DNA from: Rebecca billardiae RCC1528
Lineage: Eukaryota; Haptophyta
Direction: 5' to 3'
DNA length: 64,000 nt
NCBI GenBank assembly: GCA_965240325.2
Contig: OZ251223.1
Location: 2,108,001 to 2,172,000, forward strand
The notes under the pieces were generated by a model. It did not search any database, was not told the origin of the DNA, and saw nothing but the letters and a program-made list of their open reading frames with translations. A program made the position numbers and the translations under genes. Shown one piece after another: positions 25,701-33,384 of the stretch; within the stretch, counting starts at the first letter, position 1, and each line of letters opens with the position of its first letter.

Positions 25701-28700
25701 GGCGGGCTCGGTGGCGGCGGACTTGGTGGCGGACTTGGCGGTGGGCTGGGCGGCAGGTTTGGTGGCGGGCTGGGCGGCGGGCTCGGCGGCGGCGAGGGCG
25801 GCGGGCTCGGCGGCGGCGAGGGCGGCGGGCTCGGCGGTGGTGATGGCGGCGGGCTCGGTGGCGGGCTCGGTGGCGGGCTCGGCGGCGGGCTTGGTGGCGG
25901 GCTTGGTGGCGGGCTCGGCGGCGGGCTCGGCGGCGGGCTCGGCGGCGGGCTCGGCGGCGGCGGGCTCGGCGGCGGGCTCGGCGGCGGGCTCGGTGGCGGC
26001 GATGGCGGCGGGCTGGGCGGCGGGCTCGGCGGAGGCGATGGCGGCGGCGACGGTGGTGGTGGTGGCGACGGCGGCGGGCTCGGCGGCGGGCTCGGCGGCG
26101 GGCTCGGCGGCGGGCTCGGCGGCGGGCTCGGCGGCGGGCTCGGTGGCGGCGGGCTCGGCGGCGGGCTTGGCGGCGGACTTGGCGGTGGACTTGGCGGTGG
26201 TGATGGCGGCGGGTGTGGTGGCGGGCTGGGCGGCGGGCTCGGCGGCGGCGAGGGCGGCGGGCTCGGCGGTGGTGATGGCGGCGGGCTCGGTGGCGGGCTT
26301 GGTGGCGGGCTCGGCGGCGGGCTCGGCGGCGGGCTCGGCGGCGGGCTTGGCGGCGGGCTCGGCGGCGGGCTCGGTGGCGGGCTCGGCGGCGGCGGGCTCG
26401 GTGGTGGGCTCGGCGGCGGGCTCGGTGGCGGCGACGGCGGTGGGCTCGGCGGCGGGCTCGGCGGCGGCGATGGCGGCGGCGACGGTGGTGGTGGCGACGG
26501 CGGTGGGCTCGGCGGCGGGCTTGGCGGTGGGCTCGGCGGCGGGCTCGGTGGCGGGCCTGGAGGTGGGCTTGGCGGCGGAGAAGGCGGTGGCGGGCTCGGC
26601 GGAGGGCGTGGTGGTTGGCTTGGAGGCGGGCTCGGTGGCGGGCTTGGTGGTGGCGGGCTTGGCGGTGGACTCGGCGGCGGTGATGGCGGCGGGCGTGGAG
26701 GCGGGCTCGGCGGCGCCCTCGGCGGCGGCGGGCTCGGCGGCGGGCTGGGTGGGGGCGATGGCGGAGGCGACGGTGGTGGCGGCGACGGTGGCGGGCTTGG
26801 CGGTGGGCTTGGAGGTGGCGATGGTGGGGGCGAAGGCGGCGGGCTCGGTGGTGGGCTTGGCGGCGGGCTCGGCGGCGGGGTTGGCGGCGGTGGGCTCGGC
26901 GGCGGGCTCGGCGGCGGGCTGGGCGGTGGCGATGGCGGCGGGCTCGGCGGCGGGCTCGGCGGAGGCGATGGCGGTGGCGATGGTGGCGGCGGTGACGGTG
27001 GTGGGCTTGGCGGTGGGCTCGGTGGCGGTGAAGGTGGGGGCGACGGCGGTGGGCTCGGCGGCGGCGATGGCGGTGGCGATGGCGGTGGCGACGGCGGGGG
27101 CAGTGGCGGAGGCGGCGATTTAGGTGGCGGGCTCGGCGGTGGGCTCGGTGGAGGTGACGGTGGCGGGCTGGGCGGCGGTGGGCTCGGCGGCGGCGAAGGC
27201 GGCGGGCTGGGGGGCGGGCTGGGGGGCGGAGGCGAGGGCGGTGGGCTGGGCGGCGGGCTGGGCGGCGGGCTGGGTGGGGCACTCGGCGGCGGTGGCGACG
27301 GTGGCGGGCTCGGTGGTGGACTCGGTGGCGGAGAAGGCGGGGGGCTCGGCGGTGGCGAGGGCGGCGGGCTCGGTGGTGGTGGGCTCGGCGGTGGAGATGG
27401 TGGCGGGCTCGGCGGCGGCGAGGGCGGCGGACTCGGTGGCGGACTCGGCGGCGGCGGGCTTGGCGGCGGCGATGGCGGCGGCGATGGCGGTGGGCTCGGC
27501 GGAGGCGGCGACGGCGGCGGGCTTGGCGGCGGCGATGGCGGTGGTGAAGGCGGTGGGCTTGGTGGTGGGCTCGGCGGGGGCGGGCTTGGTGGCGGGCTAG
27601 GCGGCGGGCTTGGTGGCGGGCTGGGCGGCGGGCTGGGCGGCGGGCTGGGCGGCGGGCTCGGCGGCGGTGGACTCGGAGGCGGCGAGGGCGGCGGGCTCGG
27701 CGGCGGCGACGGTGGCGGGCTCGGCGGCGGGCTCGGGGGTGGGCTTGGCGGCGGCGGGCTGGGTGGTGGGCTGGGTGGCAGGTTGGGCGGCGGAGGTGAC
27801 GGCGGAGGGCTAGGCGGCAGCATCGGAGGGAATGGAGGGGGCGACGGGGGCGGCGGACTCGGTGGCGGAGAGGGTGGCGGTGGGCTGGGCGGTGGGCTCG
27901 GCGGCGGGCTCGGCGGCGGCGGGCTGGGTGGTGGGCTCGGCGGTGGGCTCGGCGGCGGTGGGCTGGGTGGCGGACTGGGTGGCGGCGGGCTGGGCGGCGG
28001 GCTCGGGGGTGGGCTGGGTGGCGGCGGGCTCGGCGGTGGGCTCGGTGGCGGGCTCGGTGGCGGCGGACTCGGCGGCGGGCTCGGTGGCGGGCTCGGCGGT
28101 GGGCTGGGTGGAGGTGATGGCGGCGGCGCCGGCGGTGGCGACGGTGGGGGCGAGGGTGGGGGGCTAGGTGGCGGGCTCGGCGGCGGCGGACTGGGCGGCG
28201 GGGACGGTGGCGGCGCAGGGGGTGGCGGCGATGGCGGAGGAGACGGCGGGGGCGAGGGAGGCGGCGGTGGCGGGCTCGGGGGCGGAGGCGGTGACGGCGG
28301 GCTCGGTGGGGGCAACGGTGGTGGTGGGCTTGGCGGAGGACTTGGGGGCGGCGTGGGTGGAGGCGAAGGCGGCGGCGAAGGGGGTGGAGCCGGCGGTGGC
28401 GGACTCGGCGGAGGGAGGGGCGGCGGCGGGCTCGGCGGCGGCAAGGGTGGCGGCGGGCTCGGCGGTGGCGCTGGCGGTGGCGGGCTCGGCGGCGGCGCGG
28501 GCGGTGGCGGCGGCGGCGGCGGGCTTGGTGGCGGGTTTGGCGGCGGGCTCGGTGGCGGAGACACCGGCGGTGGCGAAGGAGGTGGGGGCGAGGGTGGCGG
28601 GGATGGCGGGGGCGAGGGTGGTGGTGGCGATGGCGGCGGTGGGGGTGGGGGCGCCGGCGGCGGTGGGCTCGGCGGTGGGCTCGGCGGCGGAGGCGGGCTT

Positions 28701-29323
28701 GGTGGTGGGCTTGGCGGAGGGCTTGGTGGAGGCGGGCTGGGTGGCGGGCTGGGCGGTGCTTGGGGCGGTGGCGGCGAGGGGGGCGGGCTGGGCGGAGGAG
28801 GCGGGCTGGGCGGCGGGCTGGGCGGTGGAGGTGACGGCGGCGGGCTCGGTGGCGGTGACGGCGGAGGCGGGCTCGGAGGTGGAGAGGGTGGCAGCGGCGG
28901 CGGCGACGGAGGCGGCTGCGGTGGCGGCTGCGGCGGTGATCCTGGCGGGACTGGCGGCGGGAAAGGCGGCAATGGTGGGGAGGGTGGCGGTGGACTCGGC
29001 GGTGGCGATGGTGGAGGCGAGGGCGGGGGCGGGCTTGGCGGCGGGCTTGGCGGCGGGCTGGGTGGCGGGCTTGGTGGCGGGCTGGGTGGCGGGCTTGGCG
29101 GCGGCGAGGGCGGCGGCGAGGGCGGCGGCGAGGGCGGCGGCGAGGGCGGCGGCGAGGGCGGCGGCGAGGGCGGCGGCGACGGCGGCGGCGACGGCGGCGG
29201 CAATGGTGGCAGCGAGGGCGGCAGGGATGGCGGGTTCAGCTCAAGCCGCGCCTGCTGCACGCCGAAGCCCAACACAAGCAAGATGGCCAGGCTGAGCCGT
29301 GCGGGCGTGTGCGTCGAGGCCAT
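19733..29323 (-). CDS. Giant SPPP-repeat type I membrane protein with seven repeated modules
   Basis: A single open frame of 3,196 residues. The ATG at 29323 starts MASTHTPARLSLAILLVLGF, a clear signal peptide; the frame extends a little upstream but only with a non-ATG start. Residues about 36-1950 are SPPP repeat. Seven modules follow, beginning near 23440, 23070, 22655, 22275, 21890, 21500 and 21000. Each shows EEYxxLTLxL, then a helix, LGVDxSRLSxE, a hydrophobic strand such as TTKLVVKL, and a C-terminal LGVPVIAxPYxHVPPSPPP linker. Module 6 has a Gly/Asn insertion with NxT/S sites. A 20-plus-residue membrane helix containing CCLCCCC (about 20355-20440) is followed by WRRRR and a 200-residue basic, Ser/Pro-rich cytoplasmic tail. 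The alternating helix/strand pattern suggests a small alpha/beta (SEA-like?) fold, but I do not recognise a named family. A surface stalk or adhesin role is inferred. Confidence 0.85.
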   Translation of the reverse strand: MASTHTPARLSLAILLVLGFGVQQARLELNPPSLPPSLPPLPPPSPPPSPPPSPPPSPPPSPPPSPPPSPPPSPPPSPPPSPPPSPPPSPPPSPPPSPPPPSPPPSPPPSPPPPSPPLPPFPPPVPPGSPPQPPPQPPPSPPPLPPSPPPSPPPPSPPPSPPPSPPPPSPPPSPPPPPSPPPSPPPPQAPPSPPPSPPPPSPPPSPPPSPPPPPSPPPSPPPPAPPPPPPPSPPPPSPPPSPPPSPPPPSPPPVSPPPSPPPNPPPSPPPPPPPPAPPPSPPPPAPPPSPPPPLPPPSPPPPLPPPSPPPPAPPPSPPPSPPPTPPPSPPPSPPPPLPPPSPPSPPPPPSPPPPPPSPPPSPPPSPPPPAPPPSPPPSPPPPSPPPSPPPSPPPSPPPAPPPSPPPSPPPSPPPSPPPSPPPPSPPPSPPPSPPPPSPPPSPPPSPPPPSPPPSPPPPSPPPSPPPSPPPPSPPPSPPPSPPPPSPPPSPPPPSPPPFPPMLPPSPPPSPPPPNLPPSPPPSPPPPSPPPSPPPSPPPSPPPSPPPSPPPSPPPPSPPPSPPPSPPPSPPPSPPPSPPPSPPPPSPPPSPPPSPPPSPPPSPPPSPPPPSPPPSPPPSPPPSPPPPSPPPSPPPSPPPSPPPSPPPSPPPPSPPPSPPPSPPPSPPPSPPPSPPPSPPPPSAPPSPPPSPPPSPPPSPPPPSPPPSPPPSPPPSPPPPSPPPSPPPSPPPSPPPKSPPPPLPPPSPPPSPPPSPPPSPPPSPPPSPPPSPPPSPPPSPPPPSPPPSPPPSPPPSPPPSPPPSPPPSPPPSPPPPTPPPSPPPSPPPSPPPSPPPSPPPSPPPSPPPSPPPPSPPPSPPPSPPPSPPPPRAPPSPPPRPPPSPPPSPPPSPPPPSPPPSPPPSQPPRPPPSPPPPSPPPSPPPGPPPSPPPSPPPSPPPSPPPSPPPPSPPPSPPPSPPPSPPPSPPPSPPPSPPPSPPPPSPPPSPPPSPPPSPPPSPPPSPPPSPPPSPPPSPPPSPPPSPPPSPPPSPPPSPPPHPPPSPPPSPPPSPPPSPPPSPPPPSPPPSPPPSPPPSPPPSPPPSPPPSPPPPPSPPPSPPPSPPPSPPPSPPPSPPPSPPPSPPPPSPPPSPPPSPPPSPPPSPPPSPPPSPPPSPPPSPPPSPPPSPPPSPPPSPPPSPPPSPPPSPPPNLPPSPPPSPPPSPPPPSPPPSPPPSPPPSPPPSPPPSPPPSPPASPPPTPPPSPPPSPPPSPPPSPPPSPPPSPPPSPPPPSPPPSPPPSPPPSPPPSPPPSPPPSPPPSPPPSPPPSPPPSPPPSPPPSPPPSPPPSPPPPSPPPSPPPSPPPSPPPSPPPSPPPSPPPSPPPSPPPNSPPSPPPSPPPSPPPSPPPSPPPSPPPSPPPSPPPSPPPSPPPSPPPSPPPSPPPSPPPSPPPSPPPSPPPSPPPSPPPSPPPSPPPSPPPSPPPSPPPSPPPSPPPSPPPSPPPSPPPSPPPSPPPSPPPSPPPSPPPSPPPSPPPSPPPSPPPSPPPSPPPSPPPSPPPSPPPSPPPSPPPSPPPSPPPSPPPSPPPSPPPSPPPSPPPSPPPSPPPSPPPSPPPSPPPSPPPSPPPSPPPSPPPSPPPSPPPSPPPSPPPSPPPSPPPRPPPSPPPNPPPAPPPSPPPSPPPSPPPSPPPSPPPRPPPSPPPSPPPSPPPSPPPSPPPSPPPSPPPSPPPSPPPSPPPSPPPSPPPSPPPSPPPSPPPSPPPSPPPSPPPSPPPSPPPSPPPSPPPSPPPSPPPSPPPSPPPSPPPSPPPSPPPSPPPSPPPSPPPSPPPSPPPSPPPSPPPSPPPSPPPSPPPNPPPSPPPSPPPSPPPSPPPSPPPSPPPSPPPNPPPSPPPSPPPSPPPSPPPSTPPSPPPSAPPSPPPSPPPPSPPPSPPPSPPPSPPPPSPPPHVPPPPPPSPAPTTPTPPPAPPAPPSPPPDLSREDYLELKLNTTGLDVDVVTAQLLGTIAAEAGVDPSRLSVERLDELDDGAAMVVIKATADPAAGESLPDLAAVLTPLPPAPTPLEALSSALGFALLSAHMHTPPSAPPAPPAPPSPPSPPPQLGSEEYLGLHLALPASALVSAHGALLGALAAELGVDGSRLSLEGVTDQGDGTTKLVVKLTSDTSAGEAQVGPTQLLTPDFGPDSPSSLAELSEALGVPVIADPYAHVPPSPPPAPPSPPSRPPSPPSPPWPPSPPSPPPDHGTEEYFALTLALTPEQLVAARESVLDALAAELGIDAARLSVELLGQSDGTTKLVVKLTTDTSAGEAQVGPTQLLTPDFGPDSPSSLAELSEALGVPVIADPYAHVPPSPPPAPPSPPASPPAPTPPLNLELYDLAAVVVNSTEAAFEGFSSDFLAEVAATLGIEPERLALHGVDALSETATRVVIRIRNDPSVGDAPVNVVGALAPGVPALTPLQQLGATLGVPVLEVPTAFEPPSSPPSPPPSPPSPPSAPPRLSSEEYVALTLSLTQAELEGPLAEALLSSLATTLAIDPARASIELVVERTEAAIVVVVVKVRVPEGEPWADPTGRLTPDNGPGTPASLDELSEWLGVPVLALPYSHVPPSPPPSPPAPPSPPPAPPSPPPRPSTEDYLGLTLAMSPRALEAAQEALLGSLAAHLGVDPSRLSVEQAVDLRDGTVRVVFKLATDLFAGQLPLDLSASLLALAGSGLGGAGAGGGGLGNGTGCGNRTNATLVDGWERVVNCTNSTISTELPPASLVDELSALLGVPVAALPYSHVPPSPPPAPPAPPPRWASEEYVALTLALQWFAVAEGASALLASMAECLGTDLSRLSLELVQELGDSTTKLVVKLRTDLSAGEAPVSPTERLTPSNAVGALASLEAVSRCLGVPVIAEPSNHVPPAPPPSPPPPSSPPPAASSEGEGVAPNLLAEPEAAPGAGAVRSELDEELEAGGQARTSGRLDASSIFTQVRRWLRDPDTGAWTLAGLVGGGLCCLCCCCGGLYLLLALWRRRRDKNVFKEEHVLAIGPLAIGPQLATAPVVAAPPRRGSALHMPRPITDFPWRFGMGGSKERRPSEGPASDLRDVRPESADAGQPVVIMHSPPPPKRRSFSGGVRLKPMPSPGLPSRVKKLPPTLDDDVSSPTPSPAACSRLQGGAARGVGGGKRRQSAGLRVLHLPGGGAKIVRIQKPAAPAASAHPSGSPRQSGRTLPQRA
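22301..22929 (-). repeat. 212-bp near-identical duplication inside the giant gene
   Basis: Positions 22301-22512 and 22718-22929 match with one mismatch (22475 versus 22892, a Thr/Ser difference). The offset is 417 bp, or 139 codons, so the reading frame is kept. Flanking parts of the same two modules are clearly diverged, which suggests gene conversion or a very recent partial module copy. Confidence 0.88.
23449..29220 (-). repeat. SPPP-coding minisatellite tract (about 5.8 kb)
   Basis: It has the same 12-bp-period SPPP code as the tract at 897-9765 but in opposite orientation, with more PPPP insertions near the N-terminal end. The + strand of this tract reads as an uninterrupted Gly-rich frame, which is a by-product of the repeat. 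Confidence 0.9.
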
Positions 29324-30583
29324 CGGGGGCGTGCTCACGCTTGGAAGCACGTGATGCGGAGGGAAGTTGAGTCCCGAGTGCGGTCACACCCGAGCTCCCG
29401 GTTGCGGGTCACACGGCCAACCGGCATGAGCCACATAGAAGGGTACCGTAACCACCTAGAGGGAGCGGAAACACTGTGCGTCGAACCATTGGCAGAGGTT
29501 GAAGCGGTATAGGTATGAGGGTATCTCGGTGGGCAAACCACCGAAGGTTTCTTTGATCTGGATACCGCTGTTCACACAAACACACACAATCAGCAGGACG
29601 ATCTCGTGTCTAATGCGCGATCTCCCCACAAGGTTTAGCCCGAGATGCAGTTTATGCCGGTAGTAGGGCTCATCGAATTCAAGTTGATGATGGTTTTGGC
29701 GTTTTGCACACACGCACCGACACACGAGCTAAACTTCCGGACGGCTGTCGCGACTTCCAACCACGCGCGTGTCAACCGCGCTCGCTGCACGCGATGAGCA
29801 CTCCCTCTCCGCCGAGCGCGCGTTTCCTGCCCCAAACGTTGTCCTTGTGCCTAAGGTGCCGCAGCTGCGCGCCACTCGAGCGCGCCTCTGTTAGTTTTCG
29901 CACAAGCTGGCAGAATCAGTTCTCTCGACTTGCACACACTACGGCGCCATCGTGGGTGATGGCCGAGCGAAAGGCTTGCGAGACGGCGGCGGAGAGTGGC
30001 GTAGTGCCACTCCCCTGCATGTAGGGCGGTAATATGCGTGATGGGGAGCATGCTCGGCCGAGCAAAGAACAGTGGTCGCCTAGGCAGATTCTGTCGTGCA
30101 AAAACACATGGGCGCACGAGACGACCCGAACCGTGCGGCCCGTACCAAGGCTGGCAAGCACGGGCTTTGCAGCCGACTGTCGGTGACGTCCAGGTCCGCC
30201 ACCAGTCTGACCGTGGTCTGACGGCTGCTGTAGTACATACGCTTCAGCCGGGGCTTCCACTAGCTAGTTCCAGGGCACTTTGCAGGATTCCGATAACTAC
30301 TGTTCGCCAAGTGCTTCGTCGCCCGCCGCGCAGCATCCCGAGACGCAGTATTGTCAGAGTACTGACGAACTTTCAATTATTAGCATCGACGATAATGCGC
30401 CGGCCTGGCCCTGTCCGCTGCCGAACTTTGGTGGCCTGGCCTCCGGCAGACGACTTGACCCGCTCCGAGTAAATTCTATACGCCCGCCGCTGAGCACTGC
30501 AATCGCTGACACCGCGCGCAATTCGATGGTCGTAGGCGCGTGCATCGGGGCTGGCGCGTGCAGTCACTCTGACCGGCGGCCAC
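29324..30583. other. Spacer upstream of the minus-strand giant gene
   Basis: About 1.26 kb with no supported gene. It should hold the promoter of the SPPP gene and the 3' end of the uL1m gene. The only structure I can point to is the nested inverted repeat at 29503-29569. Short open frames on both strands look random. Confidence 0.6.
29503..29569. other. Nested inverted repeats; possible structured RNA or cruciform
   Basis: An outer stem AGCGGTAT (29503-29510) / ATACCGCT (29562-29569) encloses an inner hairpin TCGGTGG-GCAAA-CCACCGA (29526-29544). All arms are perfect. It lies 180-245 bp upstream of the SPPP gene start codon. It matches no RNA family I can name. Confidence 0.4.
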
Positions 30584-31835
30584 TCAGAAGAGCTTCGCCT
30601 CCAACCGCACGCTGGGCCCCATGCTCGTGCTGATAAAAAGCGACTGCGAGGGCGGCACACCACACACACGTGGACAGAGGGGGCGGCGGGGGGGGGGTCA
30701 GCCGGGCAGGCTCAGGGCCAGGGCGCGGGCACGCGCGCTGCGGCAGCCGCACCTTGGGTGGTTTGCGCTGGTACTGGTCGGGTCGCGCTTTGAGCACCGC
30801 CGTGACGAGCACGTGCAGGTTGGCCTGGAGCTTGTGCAGCTCAAAGCTGCGCTTGCCAAACGGCACGTGCACGACAGCGTTCCGGTCGGCCGCGTACTCG
30901 ACCTGGCCGGCCTTCGCCTCGCGCACCGCGTCCGCGACGTCGGACAGCACGGTGCCGCGCTTCGGCGACGGCATCAGCCCCTTGGGCCCGAGGATGCGCG
31001 CGACCTGGCTGAGCACGGGCATCGCGTCCGGGGTGGCGAGCGCGCGCTCGAACGCAATCGTGCCGTCCTTCACCTGTGCCACGAGCTCCTCTGCGCCAAC
31101 AAGGTCGGCCCCTGCCGCGCGCGCCGCCTGCGCCTGTGCCTCGTCCTTGGTGAACACCGCGACGGCCACCGACTGTCACGCCACGAAGCACAGGCCGCAC
31201 GCACGGTGCGAGGGGGGCGGGGCGGCCAAGCTTGGCGACGCGCGCGCACATGCGCGCGCGCACATCGTGCGCGGGGGGCCGGCGTGGGAGGGGAGGCGCG
31301 GCAGGGCGCACCTTCCCTGTCCCGTGCGGGAGTGTTATCATGCCGCGCACGCGCTGGTCACTGCGCTTGGGGTCCACGTTGAGGTGGATGGCGACGTCGA
31401 GGGTCTCGTCGAACTTGCGCGGCGGAGCTGTCGCGTGGATGTGTGCAATCTTCTCAGCCATGTGCTCCAGCTGCGCCTCGCGTCTCTTGAGCGCGAGCTC
31501 CGACTGCGCAGGCACGTCAGGCCGGCGGCGCGCGGCGATCGCGCGAAGAACGTCGGATGGCGCGGCGTCGCACCGGCGCGGCCCGCGCTGGCAAAGCCGC
31601 GCGCTCGGGCATGGAGGCGCACCTTGGTATCTGACTGCTGACCACGCTGTCTCGGCGGCTTTCGCGTCCTTAGGATGGTCACAGGCTGATCCATCTGCAT
31701 CTCCGTGGACAGCCAGCGTCGCGGCTGCGCGAAGACAGCCCTCACGCCGATGCCACGCAGGGGCATCACCGATCCCCTTGCAATTGTGAGGGCCCTGGCC
31801 ATCGTGATGGCCCGCGGCGCGATGAACGACGCCAT
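30584..31835 (-). CDS. MRPL1: Mitochondrial large-subunit ribosomal protein uL1
   Basis: Exons on the minus strand: 31835-31623, 31503-31312, 31172-30753 and 30643-30584. All introns are phase 0, GT-AG (119, 139 and 109 bp). The 294-residue product starts with an Arg-rich, acid-free presequence of about 45 residues ([13 protein letters not shown]), typical of mitochondrial import. The uL1 body follows: [20 protein letters not shown], the RNA-binding [28 protein letters not shown] and the C-terminal [17 protein letters not shown]. The last short exon supplies the conserved end of the family. Bacterial-type uL1 forms the L1 stalk of the 50S subunit and helps release E-site tRNA. The presequence favours the mitochondrion; a plastid destination cannot be fully excluded. 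Confidence 0.92.
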
Positions 31836-31964
31836 GGATGCCCGTGCGCCCGGACCCACGTCGACAGGCACTTGCTGACAGTTGTCCGGTGCCTGCGCTG
31901 CCGGCCGGGCGCGCGGCCGCCCAGCCGGGGCCGGCTGCGGGGGGGGGCGCGAAGTGGCGGCAGC
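31836..31964. promoter_or_regulatory. 129-bp divergent spacer
   Basis: It separates the uL1m start codon from the ATG of the small plus-strand frame. If the latter is real this is a bidirectional promoter; no core element is recognisable. Confidence 0.3.
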
Positions 31965-32366
31965 ATGGTCCTTGCGGCCGTGATCGTGTGCCTTGTGGCC
32001 GAGTCCGCGCAGCTCTTCGGCAGCTTGGAGGTGGACTGGGGCCGGCATAACCGCGGCGAGCATGCCGGGCCAGTCGTCGTGCAGAGCCAGGCGGTCACAA
32101 AGGTCGAGCCGCTGGAGCAGCAGTGCGTGAGCAGCCTGCAGCGCACACTGCGCAGCCTGGGCGCTGACTGCGTGGCCTGCAAGACGCAGCGCCACTGGGT
32201 GAGCGCTGTGCGTCACTTCGTGCTCACGGCGGAGGAGCCTGATCTCCAGGGCCTTTTGCACCAGCGTGGCGAGTGGTGCGACGCGTGCATGCAGCCCGAG
32301 CACTGGCGCGACCGCGCCATGGCGGTCGTGCATTTGCCAATCATCAACAGCGTGGAATCGAGCTGA
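31965..32366 (+). CDS. Small possibly secreted Cys-containing protein, unknown
   Basis: A 133-residue frame starts [20 protein letters not shown], which would serve as a signal peptide. It contains two related motifs, [10 protein letters not shown] and [10 protein letters not shown], each CxACxxxxHW and about 49 residues apart, suggesting paired metal-binding or disulfide loops. I recognise no family. The minus strand is also open across the region, and an in-frame minus extension of the uL1m presequence exists, so coding strand is not certain. It sits 129 bp from the divergently transcribed uL1m gene. Confidence 0.35.
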   Translation: MVLAAVIVCLVAESAQLFGSLEVDWGRHNRGEHAGPVVVQSQAVTKVEPLEQQCVSSLQRTLRSLGADCVACKTQRHWVSAVRHFVLTAEEPDLQGLLHQRGEWCDACMQPEHWRDRAMAVVHLPIINSVESS

Positions 32367-33384
32367 CGCACGCACCAGTCGTGGGCGCAGAAGCCGGCGA
32401 CAGGGCGACACTCGACCAGGTCTGTTCATCCCGCCTATCCTCTAAGCACCTGCGGCACCACCTCTATCCAGTGGCGATCTGGGATGTCCCAGCCCTCGTG
32501 CATCCACTCATGTCCACACGTGAAGCGCATCAGTCATCACATGAGAGTTTGAGAAACTGGCAGAGTCTCAGCACCTGCGCACGATGAAACAGGGCCAGGT
32601 GCCACACTTCCCGTCGAAGCGCGTGAAGAGGGACACTGTGGCACGCGATTCAGCCCAGTCAGTGACTGCCCACCCACGCTCCAGAGCCGCGCGGGCGCCG
32701 GTGAGGCCGCGTGAGCAGTCGCCCGAGTCGGTCTGTCGCCTGTCGGACCGGGCCCGGGGCGAGTGGTATCTTACTGTATGTATCTTAGCTACTACAGTAA
32801 GACTACCAGTCCTGAAGATGAATATGTTCAGTGTAGCAGCAGTGATAAAATCGACTACATCATGGGGTGGCGCCAGCCGCACCGTTGGTGAACGTTGGCA
32901 GAGGAAGTCCCCGGGTGAAGCAGTGAAGCCTCGCACTCGAAAGGCGGTCGGTGATGGTCACTCCGAGCGCAGTGGCACTGAGCGGTGACACAAGCGCGTC
33001 CGCGGACGAGTCACGAGAGATTGAGGATCAGGATCATGATGTGACTGCGCGTCGTCGCGGACCGTCAGCGTTTCGGATTTGCGCTTCGCGGCCCGGGGGC
33101 GCATTCTACGGCCAGGCGCCCGAGGCCCGGGGCAAAAGGGTTGGGGAGGGCCGGGATACCTGCGTCGGCATGGGTGCACCCACATTGCACAGGACAAGCC
33201 CGCAGCATGATGTGTTGACTCTTCAATCCTCTTGGAAAGTGAAGCGCAGCGATCGATGCCAGGGATCCAGCAGCCAATGGAGCGGTCGGGAGTGTGAGGG
33301 TGTTCCCAACTGTTGCCGCCGTGAAAGAGCACGTGGAGGACTACCGCGTTCCAGCCAGCTGCCGGGGGCTCGGGTGCGTCCGGA
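32367..33384. other. Spacer, no supported gene
   Basis: About 1 kb between convergent gene ends. Open frames are short and show no recognisable domain. A minus-strand stretch around 32470-32530 reads CGHEWMHEGWDIPDRHW, which looks peptide-like, but it has no start or splice context I can defend. Confidence 0.5.
32770..32801. repeat. Perfect inverted repeat, 9-bp arms
   Basis: CTTACTGTA (32770-32778) and TACAGTAAG (32793-32801) flank a 14-nt loop, in the spacer before the 3' end of the epimerase gene. Confidence 0.65.

Noticed and set aside
23499-29354. 1,950-residue Gly-rich plus-strand frame
   Set aside because: Antisense of the second SPPP tract. The minus frame has a signal peptide, modules and a TM.
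29456-29725. 89-residue minus frame reading IKETFGGLPTEIPSYLYRF
   Set aside because: It looks peptide-like but has no signal, homologue memory or context, and it coincides with the nested inverted repeat.
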